The translations under genes were made by a program, and so were the position numbers. 64,000 nucleotides of DNA, from positions 62,001-126,000 of the forward strand of contig JAUNOP010000003.1 of the NCBI GenBank assembly GCA_030537135.1. Direction: 5' to 3'. Position 1 is the stretch's first letter, and each line of letters opens with the position of its first letter. Below the pieces are notes generated by a model. That model had not been told where the DNA came from, did no database searches, and worked only from the letters and a program-made list of their open reading frames with translations. Source of the DNA: Eubacteriales bacterium. GTDB taxonomy: Bacteria > Bacillota > Clostridia > Lachnospirales > Lachnospiraceae. Positions 15,509 to 24,104 of this stretch are shown piece after piece.

Positions 15509-17014
15509 ATGGCAGAATACAGATTGGAAATGCGGGGAGTCAGCAAAAGCTTCCCCGGTGTAAAAGCACTGGATGGCATTAACCTGAAGGTGCGGCCCGG
15601 TACGGTTCACGCTCTGATGGGAGAAAACGGCGCCGGAAAGTCCACCCTGATGAAATGTCTTTTTGGTATCTATCATATGGATGAGGGAGAGGTTTATGTA
15701 GACGGAGAAAAGGTAAATATCTCCAATCCAGATGAAGCGCTTCATAAGGGATTGGCTATGGTGCATCAGGAGCTGCAGCCGATTCCAGCGAGAACAATTG
15801 CAGAAAATATGTATCTCGGACGATATCCTATGAAAAAAATCGGTCCGATACAGATAATTGATCATAAGACCATGAATGAAGAGGCCAGAAAGTGGCTGGA
15901 AAATGTAAAGATGCCCTTTGACCCAAAGAGAAATCTGGGCGAGCTTTCTATTTCCCAGATGCAGTCTGTGGAGATTGCAAAGGCGGTTTCTCAGGAAGCG
16001 CGGCTGATTATTCTGGATGAGCCGACCTCGTCCCTGACAGACAATGAGGTGGAGGCGCTGTTTCGGATTGTCCGCGACCTGCGCGACAGAGGGGTTTCTT
16101 TTGTATTCATTTCTCATAAGATGGCAGAGCTTCGCAAGATCTCCGATGATATTACCATCATGCGTGACGGAACCTATGTAGGTACCTGGGAAATGAAGAA
16201 CATCACTGATGATGAAATCGTGAAAAACATGGTTGGCCGTGAGCTGACCAATATTTATCCGCCTTTGGATAATACGCCGGGAGAGGTACTCCTGGAGGTG
16301 GAGAACTTTACAAGCATTCACAGCAATTCCTTTAAGAACTGCTCCTTTAAGCTGAGAAAGGGAGAAATCCTTGGGTTTGGAGGCCTTGTGGGAGCGCAGC
16401 GTACAGAGCTGATGGAAGCGGTTTTTGGCATCCGCCATATCACGACCGGAGAGGTAAGGCTGAACGGAAAGCCGCTGCATATCAAGTGTCCGCAGGATGC
16501 AATCAACAATGGCATCGGCATGATTACTGAGGATCGCCGGGGAACCGGTATTCTGGGATGCCTGTCTATTGCAGACAATGTATCCATTGCTTCCCTGAGT
16601 CAATATGTAGAGGGAGGCATTAAGCTGAATAAGAAGAAAATCGAAGATCTGGTTCAGGAAAATGTAGCAAAGCTCAGTATCAAGACTCCGAGCAGCAAAA
16701 CTCTGATCCAGAGTCTTTCCGGAGGAAATCAGCAGAAGGTTATTATTTCACGCTGGCTGGCAAATAACCCGGATGTTCTGATTATGGACGAGCCTACCCG
16801 CGGTATTGACGTGGGAGCAAAGTATGAAATTTATCAGATTATGATTCAGCTTGCAAAGCAGGGCAAGGGCATTATCATGATTTCCTCTGAAATGCCGGAG
16901 CTGATTGGTGTATCCAACCGCATTATGGTTATGTGCAACGGAAAGATTACCGGTGAGGTCAGCGGTAAAGAGGCTACTCAGGAAAAAATCATGCAGTATG
17001 CGACGCAGTTCTAG
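15509..17014 (+). CDS. mglA: sugar ABC transporter ATP-binding protein
   Basis: A 501-residue tandem ABC ATPase of the ribose/galactose type. The first half has Walker A GENGAGKST, signature LSISQMQSVEIAKA and Walker B LIILDEPTSSL. The second half has a degenerate Walker A (GGLVGAQRTE), signature LSGGNQQK and Walker B VLIMDEPTRGID, as is normal for MglA/RbsA. GAAGGAGAGAG precedes the ATG at 15509; the frame upstream lies in the terminator hairpin. It supplies the energy for the MglC permease. Confidence 0.95.
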   Translation: MAEYRLEMRGVSKSFPGVKALDGINLKVRPGTVHALMGENGAGKSTLMKCLFGIYHMDEGEVYVDGEKVNISNPDEALHKGLAMVHQELQPIPARTIAENMYLGRYPMKKIGPIQIIDHKTMNEEARKWLENVKMPFDPKRNLGELSISQMQSVEIAKAVSQEARLIILDEPTSSLTDNEVEALFRIVRDLRDRGVSFVFISHKMAELRKISDDITIMRDGTYVGTWEMKNITDDEIVKNMVGRELTNIYPPLDNTPGEVLLEVENFTSIHSNSFKNCSFKLRKGEILGFGGLVGAQRTELMEAVFGIRHITTGEVRLNGKPLHIKCPQDAINNGIGMITEDRRGTGILGCLSIADNVSIASLSQYVEGGIKLNKKKIEDLVQENVAKLSIKTPSSKTLIQSLSGGNQQKVIISRWLANNPDVLIMDEPTRGIDVGAKYEIYQIMIQLAKQGKGIIMISSEMPELIGVSNRIMVMCNGKITGEVSGKEATQEKIMQYATQF

Positions 17015-17027
17015 AGGAGGGAAAACA

Positions 17028-18017
17028 ATGTCAAAAAGTAAAATAGATGTGAAAAAACTCTTGATGGACAATGGAATTATTGTTCTTCTGGCAATTCTGG
17101 TAGTTTATGTAGGCATCACAGTGCCTACCTTCCGAAGCACAAATAATATGTGGAACCTGGCTATCAATGCTGCTCCCCGTGTAATCATCGCCCTTGGCGT
17201 CAGCGCCTGCCTGATTACAAAGGGTACAGACCTTTCCGCAGGACGTATGGTAGGCTTAAGCGGCTGTCTGGCCGGCGCTATGCTGCAGAAGGCGGAGACC
17301 TCTTCCAAGCTGTGGCCGGATTTTCCTCAGCTCAATGTGTGGCTGGTGCTGTTGATTGTAATTGCCATTTGCTGCATTTTCGGCTGCATTAATGGTATTG
17401 TTATATCATATCTTCATGTACCTGCCTTTATCGGCACCCTTGGTATGCAGCTGATTGTTTATGGAGTGGTTCAGCTTATCACCAACAATGTTCCTCTGGG
17501 AGGCTATCGTCAGGATTACATAAATGTCACACAGGGAAGAATCGGAGGAAAGGTTCCGGTGCTGTTTATCTACCTGGTAATTGCGGCTGCTATCTTCTGG
17601 TTTATTTATAACTACACCCGTCACGGAAAATACATGTATGCTATCGGCGGAAATGAAGCGGCGGCAGAGGTTTCTGGCGTAAACGTAAAGAAAACAAAGA
17701 TTATCATTTATATCACGGCAGCAGCCATGTATGCGATTGCGGGCTTCCTCTTGGGAGGAAAATCCGGAGGTGCTTCCACTGCTCTTGGAAACGGCTATGA
17801 GCTGGAAGCAATTGCAGCCTGTACGATTGGCGGCGTGTCTGTAAACGGCGGTATTGGTAAGGTTTCCGGCGTTATCATCGGTGTGGCTGTGTTTGAGCTT
17901 TTAAAATCTGCCCTGCAGTTTTTAGGTCTGAATCCAAGCTGGCAGTACGTTGCACAGGGCATTGTTATTGTGATTGCAATCGCTCTTGATATCCGCAAGT
18001 ACATTGCCAAGAAATAA
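17028..18017 (+). CDS. mglC: galactose/methylgalactoside ABC transporter permease
   Basis: A 329-residue polytopic membrane protein of the RbsC/MglC type with about nine hydrophobic segments. Family features are GTDLSAGRMVGLSG near 65, the cytoplasmic loop GGNEAAAEVSGVNVKKTK near 208 that contacts the ATPase, and the conserved ACTIGGVSVNGGIG near 264. GAGGAGGG precedes the ATG; the gap to mglA is 13 bases. The long N-terminal extension possible in this frame lies inside mglA and is not used. Confidence 0.95.
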   Translation: MSKSKIDVKKLLMDNGIIVLLAILVVYVGITVPTFRSTNNMWNLAINAAPRVIIALGVSACLITKGTDLSAGRMVGLSGCLAGAMLQKAETSSKLWPDFPQLNVWLVLLIVIAICCIFGCINGIVISYLHVPAFIGTLGMQLIVYGVVQLITNNVPLGGYRQDYINVTQGRIGGKVPVLFIYLVIAAAIFWFIYNYTRHGKYMYAIGGNEAAAEVSGVNVKKTKIIIYITAAAMYAIAGFLLGGKSGGASTALGNGYELEAIAACTIGGVSVNGGIGKVSGVIIGVAVFELLKSALQFLGLNPSWQYVAQGIVIVIAIALDIRKYIAKK

Positions 18018-18028
18018 GGGGACAATGC

Positions 18029-18229
18029 ATGGAGGAAAGAAACACAAAGGACAATCACAGGAAAGAAGAGCAGGAGAAATCCGGCGCAGATGAAAGAAGC
18101 ATTCGGGAGCGCGCTTATGACTGGCTTTACAATCATCACGTTACAGTAAAGGTCATGGATTATATTATTGCAGTGCTGGTTATTCTGGCCGTTGCCGTGA
18201 TTATCGGAGGAATGCTTGTGGGAAAATAA
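18029..18229 (+). CDS. small single-pass membrane protein at the end of the mgl operon
   Basis: A 66-residue protein starting 11 bases after mglC behind AAGGGGAC. The first 45 residues are highly charged; the last 20 or so form one hydrophobic helix (YIIAVLVILAVAVIIGGMLVG) with only a lysine after it. I know no family for it. Its position in the operon suggests a small accessory subunit of the transporter or a link to the sensor kinase encoded next. This is inference; the codons and the Shine-Dalgarno support that it is translated. Confidence 0.65.
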   Translation: MEERNTKDNHRKEEQEKSGADERSIRERAYDWLYNHHVTVKVMDYIIAVLVILAVAVIIGGMLVGK

Positions 18230-18231
18230 TC

Positions 18232-18362
18232 AGGCGCTTATTCGGGCTATAAGAATGACTCCAGGCACAGGCTCGTAGGTTATACGAGCGGGCAGCAGCA
18301 AACCTAGTGAACAGTAACGCCTATAAGGGCAGCTTTCGACCAGAAGGCTGCCCTTTTCTTTC
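18232..18362 (+). ncRNA. candidate structured RNA (pseudoknot) with terminator
   Basis: Between mgl and the YesN-like gene lies a compact fold. AGGCG-c-TTA (18232-18240) closes with TAACGCCT (18315-18322). Inside, GCTCGTA (18271-18277) and TACGAGC (18283-18289) form a hairpin whose loop GGTT can pair with AACC at 18301-18304, a pseudoknot. A terminator (stem 18325-18333 with 18347-18355, then TTTTCTTTT) follows after two bases. GGGCAGC occurs both inside the fold (18290-18296) and as the terminator 5' arm, allowing exclusive pairings. I recognise no known riboswitch class. It could be a leader of the sensor operon or a 3' small RNA of mgl. Confidence 0.5.
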
Positions 18363-18460
18363 AGTGAGAATCTGTATAGTAGAAAAAAATGGAAGCAGCA
18401 AACAAAAATGGCATCGTAAATGGAGCAGATACAGAGAAAGAAAAGAGTGGAGTTGATGCA

Positions 18461-20083
18461 ATGGAAGAGAAGAAGGAATTATATAATATTCTTCTGGTAG
18501 ATGATGAGGCGGACGTGCTTCAGGTAATGAAAAAGAAAATCAACTGGGAATCCATTGGCTTTTGCATGGCAGGGACAGCCGAGAACGGCGAGGAGGCTCT
18601 GGAAATTGCAGAACAGACGCACATAGACGTGGTTCTGACAGATATTAAGATGCCTTTTATGGACGGGCTGGTGCTTTGCCGCAAGCTCAAGGAAAATTAT
18701 CGGAACATGAAGGTAGTGATTTATTCTGGCTTTGATGAATTTAAGTATGCGCGTGAGGCGATTCATCTGGAAGCAGAGGAATATCTCCTGAAGCCTATCA
18801 GCGCCAAAGACCTGACTCAGGTATTTCAGAAAATCAAATCTTCCCTTGACAAGGAGATTGCAGAGCGCCGGAATATAGATATGCTTCGGGAGTATTATCA
18901 GAAAAGCCTGCCTGCCATGCAGGAGCAGCTTGTCATCAGTATTCTGGAGGGACGCATTGCAGGCGAGCGGGCAAGGGCTTTGATGAAGATGTATGAGCTG
19001 AATCTTTCCGGAGACTGTTATGCGGCGGCCATTCTGGAGGGACGCATGGGCGTCCAGAAGGAGGAACATCCCCAGCTTTTTAATCTGTCTCTCAAGAACC
19101 TGGCCGATGATTATCTCAAGGATAAACTGGGATACTATAGTGTGAACTATCTGGACAAGATTGTGTTTATCTTTTTGCTTGAGCAAAAGGAGGATCTGCA
19201 AAAGCTCCTCTATCATCTGGAACAAATCTGTAAAACAGCATTTCGTATGCTCGGTATGAAGAGCGCTGCAGCTGTCGGACAGGTGGTAACGGATTTGATG
19301 AATATTACTACCTCCTACCAGGAAGCAGGACATGCTATGGAATACCGCAAAATTATAGGAGAAGACAGTCCAGTTATTTACATTAAGGATATGGAACCCA
19401 GACCCCAGGCCTCTGTGGAGCTTCCAGAATACAATTATCAGGACATTCTCCGGGCAGTAAAGCTTGGAAACAGTGAGGAGACCTCTCAGGCTATCTGCCA
19501 GTTTACGAACGCGCTCAGGCACCAGGCAATGACTCCCGGGCAATATCAGGCCGCCTGCGTAGAGCTTCTGATGGAATTTACGAAAATCGGGCGCTCCTAT
19601 CAGCTGGATATCCGTGATATTTTTGGACAGGATCGTATCCCCTGGGAAAAAATCGACCGGTTTTCCTCCCTGGGCGAGCTTGAGGAATGGCTCAATGAAA
19701 TCTGTACAAAGCTCAGAAAGCTTCTGCGCCATGAGCGAAGGGATTCTACCATGCGTCTGACAGAAAAGGCTAAGGAATACATAGAGGAGCATTATGCACA
19801 GAGCGATTTGTCTGCTGACACTCTGTGCCGTTATCTGAACGTGAGCGCCGCCTATTTTTCCACCATTTTTAAACGCGAGGTAGGGCTTGGCTTTGCCGCT
19901 TATCTTACAAAAACCCGCCTGGAGCATGCAGTGGAGCTTTTGATGTCCACACAGGAGAAAACATATATTATCGCAGAGGCTGTGGGCTATCCGGAGCCAA
20001 ACTATTTCAGCTATGTGTTTAAGAAGGAATACGGCGTCTCCCCCACAAAATATCGTGCAGGTCTCCAAAAGAAAGAAAAGTGA
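18461..20083 (+). CDS. AraC-type response regulator (YesN-like)
   Basis: A 540-residue response regulator. The receiver domain (about 8-125) has DD near residues 15-16, the phosphoacceptor Asp in VVLTDIKMPFMDG and Lys in LLKPIS. A long helical linker domain follows, then two AraC helix-turn-helix units in the last 100 residues (LSADTLCRYLNVSAAYFSTIF and IIAEAVGYPEPNYFSYVFK). An earlier in-frame ATG at 18389 lacks a ribosome binding site; GTGGAG eight bases before 18461 makes that the better start. It overlaps the kinase gene and probably controls the neighbouring mgl operon in response to sugar. Confidence 0.9.
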   Translation: MEEKKELYNILLVDDEADVLQVMKKKINWESIGFCMAGTAENGEEALEIAEQTHIDVVLTDIKMPFMDGLVLCRKLKENYRNMKVVIYSGFDEFKYAREAIHLEAEEYLLKPISAKDLTQVFQKIKSSLDKEIAERRNIDMLREYYQKSLPAMQEQLVISILEGRIAGERARALMKMYELNLSGDCYAAAILEGRMGVQKEEHPQLFNLSLKNLADDYLKDKLGYYSVNYLDKIVFIFLLEQKEDLQKLLYHLEQICKTAFRMLGMKSAAAVGQVVTDLMNITTSYQEAGHAMEYRKIIGEDSPVIYIKDMEPRPQASVELPEYNYQDILRAVKLGNSEETSQAICQFTNALRHQAMTPGQYQAACVELLMEFTKIGRSYQLDIRDIFGQDRIPWEKIDRFSSLGELEEWLNEICTKLRKLLRHERRDSTMRLTEKAKEYIEEHYAQSDLSADTLCRYLNVSAAYFSTIFKREVGLGFAAYLTKTRLEHAVELLMSTQEKTYIIAEAVGYPEPNYFSYVFKKEYGVSPTKYRAGLQKKEK

Positions 20084-21891
20084 CAGCGATGAAATATATT
20101 GCAAAGAAATGGGAATATATCAAACACTATTATAAACAGAAGAGTATGCAGTTTACCATAGCCATTTCCTTTACCCTGGTCACTGTGACCGGAATGGCGC
20201 TTTTGGCGTTGATTTTATTTCAGAGCTATCAGTCTGCAATGGAAGAGATGGCGCTTGAGGACACTGCAAAGGTTCTGGATCAGGTAGATATTAATCTCAA
20301 CAGCTATCTTCGGAACATGATGCGTATTTCTGATTCTGTGTATTACAGCGGAATCCGGCAGGTGGATTTTGGCAGTGAGGACATAGATAATGAGCTGAAC
20401 CTTCTCTATGAAGCAAACAAGGATAACCTGGTCAGCATTGCCTGCTTTACAGAAGACGGAGAGCTTCTGGGCTCTGTTCCCTTTTCTGCGATAAAGCCGG
20501 GAATTGATGTGACTGCCCAGGATTGGTTTGTAAAGGCAGCTGAAAAGATGGAAAACCTTCATTTTTCCGATTTTCATGTTCAGAACCTTTTTGAAATCAG
20601 CAATGACCGCTATTATTGGGTGATTTCTCTGAGTAGAGGAGTGGAGATCACAAGAAACGGAAATCCAGAGAGCGGAATTCTTCTGGTGGACATGGATTTT
20701 AAGGGAATCCGCCAGCTTTTTACAAAGGTGAACAGCAAAAGTCCGGGTTATGTATATCTGATTGACAGTGACGGAAGGCTTATTTATCATCCAAAGCAGA
20801 ACCTGATTTTTTCTGATCTTATGGAGGAAAACAATCTCAAGGTCTCTGCCTATGAGGATGGGGTGCATAAGGAGGAGTTTGACAACAAGGAGCGAATGGT
20901 TGTCGTGAAAACAGTCGGCTATACTGGCTGGAAAATCGTGAGCGTTACGCCCCTGGAAAGCCTCTATGGAAGCTTTTCCAGAAGCACAGTCATGGCTGTG
21001 CTAATCTGTGTGCTTGCCATTCTTGCGATGGTTTTTGCAAATCAGCTGGTGTCCATCTGGGTGGCAAAACCTCTCAAGCGTCTGGAGGATTCTGTAAAGG
21101 AAATCGACCTCTCTCCTGTTCCTCAGATTTATATCGGAGGCTCGCACGAAATTCAGCATCTGGGACAGACGATTCAGCTGATGGTCACAGAGATGCGGCG
21201 GCTTACCGATGACATTGTGCGTGAGCAGGAATATAAGCGAAGGAGTGAATTGGATGCTCTTCAGTCTCAGATTAACCCGCATTTCCTATACAATACGCTG
21301 GATTCTATCATGTGGATGATAGAGGCGGAAAAGTATGAGGATGCGATTTCCATGATTCAGGCTCTTGCGAGTCTGTTTCGCATCAGCCTTTCCAAGGGGC
21401 AGAACATTATCTCTGTTGACAAGGAAATTCAGCATGCGAAAAATTATGTTGCCATTCAGAAGTACCGCTATAAAAATAAATTTGAAGCATTTTTTGAGAT
21501 AGAGGACGGTATTGAGAAGTACAAGACCATCAAGCTGATTATTCAGCCTCTGATTGAAAACGCGATTTATTATGGAATGGAATTCATGGACGGAGACGGT
21601 GAGATTCATGTGCGTGTGCGCACAGGAGAAGAGGAACTGGTAATCGAAGTGGAGGATAATGGTCCGGGAATGCCAAAGGAGCGCCTTGACTCTCTGCTCA
21701 CCGATGAAAACCGTGTGCGCAGCAAGGGCTCAGGAATCGGACTTAGAAATGTGCATCAGAGAATACAGGTCTATTTTGGAGCTGCCTATGGACTGGAAAT
21801 AGAGAGCGAGCCTGACGAGGGAACTCTGGTCAGAATTCATCTGCCTCTGTGCGAGACTATGGATGAGAATGAGAGAGGAGTGACAGACTGA
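20080..21891 (+). CDS. sensor histidine kinase (YesM/LytS-like)
   Basis: A 603-residue membrane kinase with helices near residues 25-48 and 305-325 enclosing an extracellular sensor of about 255 residues, probably a double-Cache domain. A HAMP segment follows, then the His_kinase motif QSQINPHFLYNTLDSI with the phosphorylated His, and an ATPase domain ending in GSGIGLRNVHQRI. The GTG start at 20080 overlaps the stop of the response regulator (GTGA); the ATG at 20089 is an alternative. The following gene starts on its last base, so kinase and binding protein are coupled. It probably reads sugar binding by the adjacent binding proteins. Confidence 0.92.
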   Translation: MTAMKYIAKKWEYIKHYYKQKSMQFTIAISFTLVTVTGMALLALILFQSYQSAMEEMALEDTAKVLDQVDINLNSYLRNMMRISDSVYYSGIRQVDFGSEDIDNELNLLYEANKDNLVSIACFTEDGELLGSVPFSAIKPGIDVTAQDWFVKAAEKMENLHFSDFHVQNLFEISNDRYYWVISLSRGVEITRNGNPESGILLVDMDFKGIRQLFTKVNSKSPGYVYLIDSDGRLIYHPKQNLIFSDLMEENNLKVSAYEDGVHKEEFDNKERMVVVKTVGYTGWKIVSVTPLESLYGSFSRSTVMAVLICVLAILAMVFANQLVSIWVAKPLKRLEDSVKEIDLSPVPQIYIGGSHEIQHLGQTIQLMVTEMRRLTDDIVREQEYKRRSELDALQSQINPHFLYNTLDSIMWMIEAEKYEDAISMIQALASLFRISLSKGQNIISVDKEIQHAKNYVAIQKYRYKNKFEAFFEIEDGIEKYKTIKLIIQPLIENAIYYGMEFMDGDGEIHVRVRTGEEELVIEVEDNGPGMPKERLDSLLTDENRVRSKGSGIGLRNVHQRIQVYFGAAYGLEIESEPDEGTLVRIHLPLCETMDENERGVTD

Positions 21892-22874
21892 TGAAGAAAA
21901 AGCGTATTTTTGTGTTTTTGCTTTTAATGCTTCTTATAGGTATCCTGTCCTTTGCCGCTCTCTCTGAGAATGTAGAAAAGAGAGAGCCTCGTCTGTACTC
22001 TGTTATTCTTTATCAATATACGGACAATGACTGGACCTCTCTTCTGGAAGGAATTCGTCAGGCGGCAGAGGATGAAAATGCTGTGATAAATTATGTGACT
22101 CTGCCTGTCGGAGGCTTGGCAGAGGATGAAATAAAGCTCCTTTGGAGAGAAATTGAAAATGGAGCAGAGGGAATCCTTCTGGCTCCTATGGACAGCGCCG
22201 CTCTTTCAGAGGCTGTACGAGAGGCCTCTAAGGCAATACCCATAATTACTCTTGAAACAGGGCTTGAAGACGAGGAAGCAGATATTTCAGCAGACAACTA
22301 TTCTATGGGTCATATGCTGGGAAGCAGGGTAGCCGAGGAGATGATACAGAATCAAGAAGACTCTGTGTGCGTTATCGAGGAATATATGGAACGACAGAGC
22401 ATACAGAGACGCTATCAGGGCTTTGTGGATGCCATAAGAGAGGCGCTGCCAAACGCACAGGTTACAGGGTATCACCGCCAGGAAGGAGACTATAATCTTC
22501 CGGTGTGTATTGCAAATCTGTACGCAACAGGAAGGTCAGGAGTCTATGTGGCGGCGCTGGATAAATACTGCACGGAAGCATTGATCGAGGCTTCAGAGGC
22601 TTCTGTTTTAAGCAAAGCACAGGCAGAGCTTTTCAGGCAGAGAGCCTTTGGAATCGGCAATACAGAGAAAATTGTGGGAGGTCTGGACGCGGGCGCTCTT
22701 AGAGGGCTGGTCTATCAGAACGAGTTCAGCATGGGCTATCAGGGGCTTGAGGCGCTTATTCAGAAAAAACAAAAACGTACGGCACAGATTTCAGTAGAAA
22801 TAAAAGCCTATTATGTCACTCGCGACACCTTGTATAAGGCAGAAAACCAGAGACTTTTGTTCCCTCTGATATAG
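21891..22874 (+). CDS. membrane-anchored sugar-binding protein of a sensor unit
   Basis: A 327-residue periplasmic-binding-protein-like domain (type 1 fold, LacI/RbsB-like) behind an N-terminal hydrophobic segment (about residues 6-25). That segment has neither lipobox nor a clear cleavage site, so it is likely a membrane anchor. Fold signatures include LLEGIRQAAED, GAEGILLAPMDSAAL and ADNYSMGHMLGSRVAEEM. Its ATG overlaps the kinase stop (TGATG). Together with the lipoprotein that follows and the kinase it suggests ligand detection through a binding protein. It has no permease or ATPase of its own here. Confidence 0.8.
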   Translation: MKKKRIFVFLLLMLLIGILSFAALSENVEKREPRLYSVILYQYTDNDWTSLLEGIRQAAEDENAVINYVTLPVGGLAEDEIKLLWREIENGAEGILLAPMDSAALSEAVREASKAIPIITLETGLEDEEADISADNYSMGHMLGSRVAEEMIQNQEDSVCVIEEYMERQSIQRRYQGFVDAIREALPNAQVTGYHRQEGDYNLPVCIANLYATGRSGVYVAALDKYCTEALIEASEASVLSKAQAELFRQRAFGIGNTEKIVGGLDAGALRGLVYQNEFSMGYQGLEALIQKKQKRTAQISVEIKAYYVTRDTLYKAENQRLLFPLI

Positions 22875-22882
22875 AGGCATTT

Positions 22883-22945
22883 CAGTCCCCCACTCACCGC
22901 TTATTTCTCTGCGAAATTGAAACGGGAGACTTGCTTGATACGTGA
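22883..22945 (+). repeat. dispersed palindromic repeat, half copy (second module)
   Basis: Only the GTCCCCCACTCACCGC...GCTTGATACG module is present, with the inner hairpin TTTCTCTGCGAAA. It sits between the two binding-protein genes inside the operon. Confidence 0.65.
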
Positions 22946-22983
22946 AAATACCATATTGACGATTCACGTCAGGAGGAAAATAT

Positions 22984-24063
22984 ATGAAGCGAATGACAGT
23001 ATACCTTATTATAGCCGGAGTGACAGGCCTCTCTTTGTCCGGGTGCGGCTTTTCCAGAGAAAGAGAGCAGGCAAGCAGTCTGAAAATAGGTATCAGCGTG
23101 TATGACCAGTATGATACCTTTGTCTCAGAAGAAATCTCCAGGCTAAAATCCTATGCGCAGGAGATGGAGCAGGAATGGGATATGACAATCACGCTTGAGG
23201 TTGTAGATGCCAGTCAAAATCAGCTTACTCAGAATGACCAGATGGATGACTTTATTAAGAGAGGCTTTGACATTGCCTGCATCAACCTGGTGGACAGAAC
23301 AGACGCCTCTACAATTATTGAAAAAGCACGAAGCGCGGATGTGCCGGTCATTTTCTTTAACCGTGAGCTGGTGGAAGAGGATCTGGAGCGCTGGGATAAG
23401 CTCTATTATGTGGGGGCGGACGCCTTTGAGTCTGGAATTCTCCAGGGAGAGATTCTGGCCGATGCATGCGAGGAGGATTTTTCTTCTATTGATAAAAACG
23501 GCGACGGGATTCTCCAATATGTTATGCTGGAGGGAGAGGCAGGACACCAGGATTCCATAGTCCGCACCCTCTATGTTATTGACACTATCAAGGAAAGAGG
23601 ATATCGTGTGGAAAAGCTGGGAGATGAAATCGCGAACTGGAACCGGGCGCAGGCAGAGGCAAAGATGAATCAATTCTGGAAAAGCTTTGGAGAACAGATA
23701 GAGGTTGTTCTTACCAATAACGATGACATGGCTCTTGGCGCAGTGGACGCCCTGAAAAAAAGCTGCGGTACGCGGGCAGAGGCGCGCACAGCAGGCACTC
23801 CATGGCCTGTTATCATTGGAATTGACGGAACAGAGGTAGGCCTGGAGGCTGTGCAGAGCAAGGAACTGCTGGGAACTGTATTGAACGATTCCAAGGGGCA
23901 GGCAGAGGGAATGCTGGAGCTGGCTCATTCGGTTGTCTTTGGCACAGAGCTTCCAGAGGAAATAGAGCTGCTTGACAATCGCTATATCAGGCTTCCTTAT
24001 CAGAAGGTTACATACGAAAACGTGAATCAGATTATCTGGGATATGCAGATGGTGACAAAATAG
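22984..24063 (+). CDS. galactose-type substrate-binding lipoprotein
   Basis: A 359-residue binding protein close to MglB. The signal peptide ends in the lipobox LSGC, so Cys21 should be lipidated and hold the protein to the membrane. The ligand domain contains the calcium loop DKNGDGILQ near residue 166 and the hinge motif VVLTNNDDMALGAVDAL near 232. AGGAGG precedes the ATG. It is a second MglB-like protein in the locus, but it lies downstream of a sensor kinase rather than a permease. It may serve sensing, or feed MglAC as an alternative receptor; the sequence cannot decide this. Confidence 0.88.
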   Translation: MKRMTVYLIIAGVTGLSLSGCGFSREREQASSLKIGISVYDQYDTFVSEEISRLKSYAQEMEQEWDMTITLEVVDASQNQLTQNDQMDDFIKRGFDIACINLVDRTDASTIIEKARSADVPVIFFNRELVEEDLERWDKLYYVGADAFESGILQGEILADACEEDFSSIDKNGDGILQYVMLEGEAGHQDSIVRTLYVIDTIKERGYRVEKLGDEIANWNRAQAEAKMNQFWKSFGEQIEVVLTNNDDMALGAVDALKKSCGTRAEARTAGTPWPVIIGIDGTEVGLEAVQSKELLGTVLNDSKGQAEGMLELAHSVVFGTELPEEIELLDNRYIRLPYQKVTYENVNQIIWDMQMVTK

Positions 24064-24064
24064 G

Positions 24065-24104
24065 AAATGCGCTGCTGCTCCTTTGAAGGAGCAGCAGCGC
24101 ATTT
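24065..24104. terminator. bidirectional terminator, near-perfect palindrome
   Basis: A 40-base palindrome with 19-bp arms and two central bases starts two bases after the lipoprotein stop and ends at the stop of the converging NADAR-like gene. The arms end in AAAT/ATTT, so it can serve both directions. Confidence 0.8.

Noticed and set aside
15428..16603. A minus-strand frame of 391 codons opposite mglA.
   Set aside because: It is a shadow of the ABC ATPase with unnatural composition and no ribosome binding site.
18479..20104. A very long minus-strand frame (541 codons) opposite the YesN-like gene.
   Set aside because: It is the antisense shadow of a clear response regulator; the translation is Cys/His/Leu-rich and shows no family motif.
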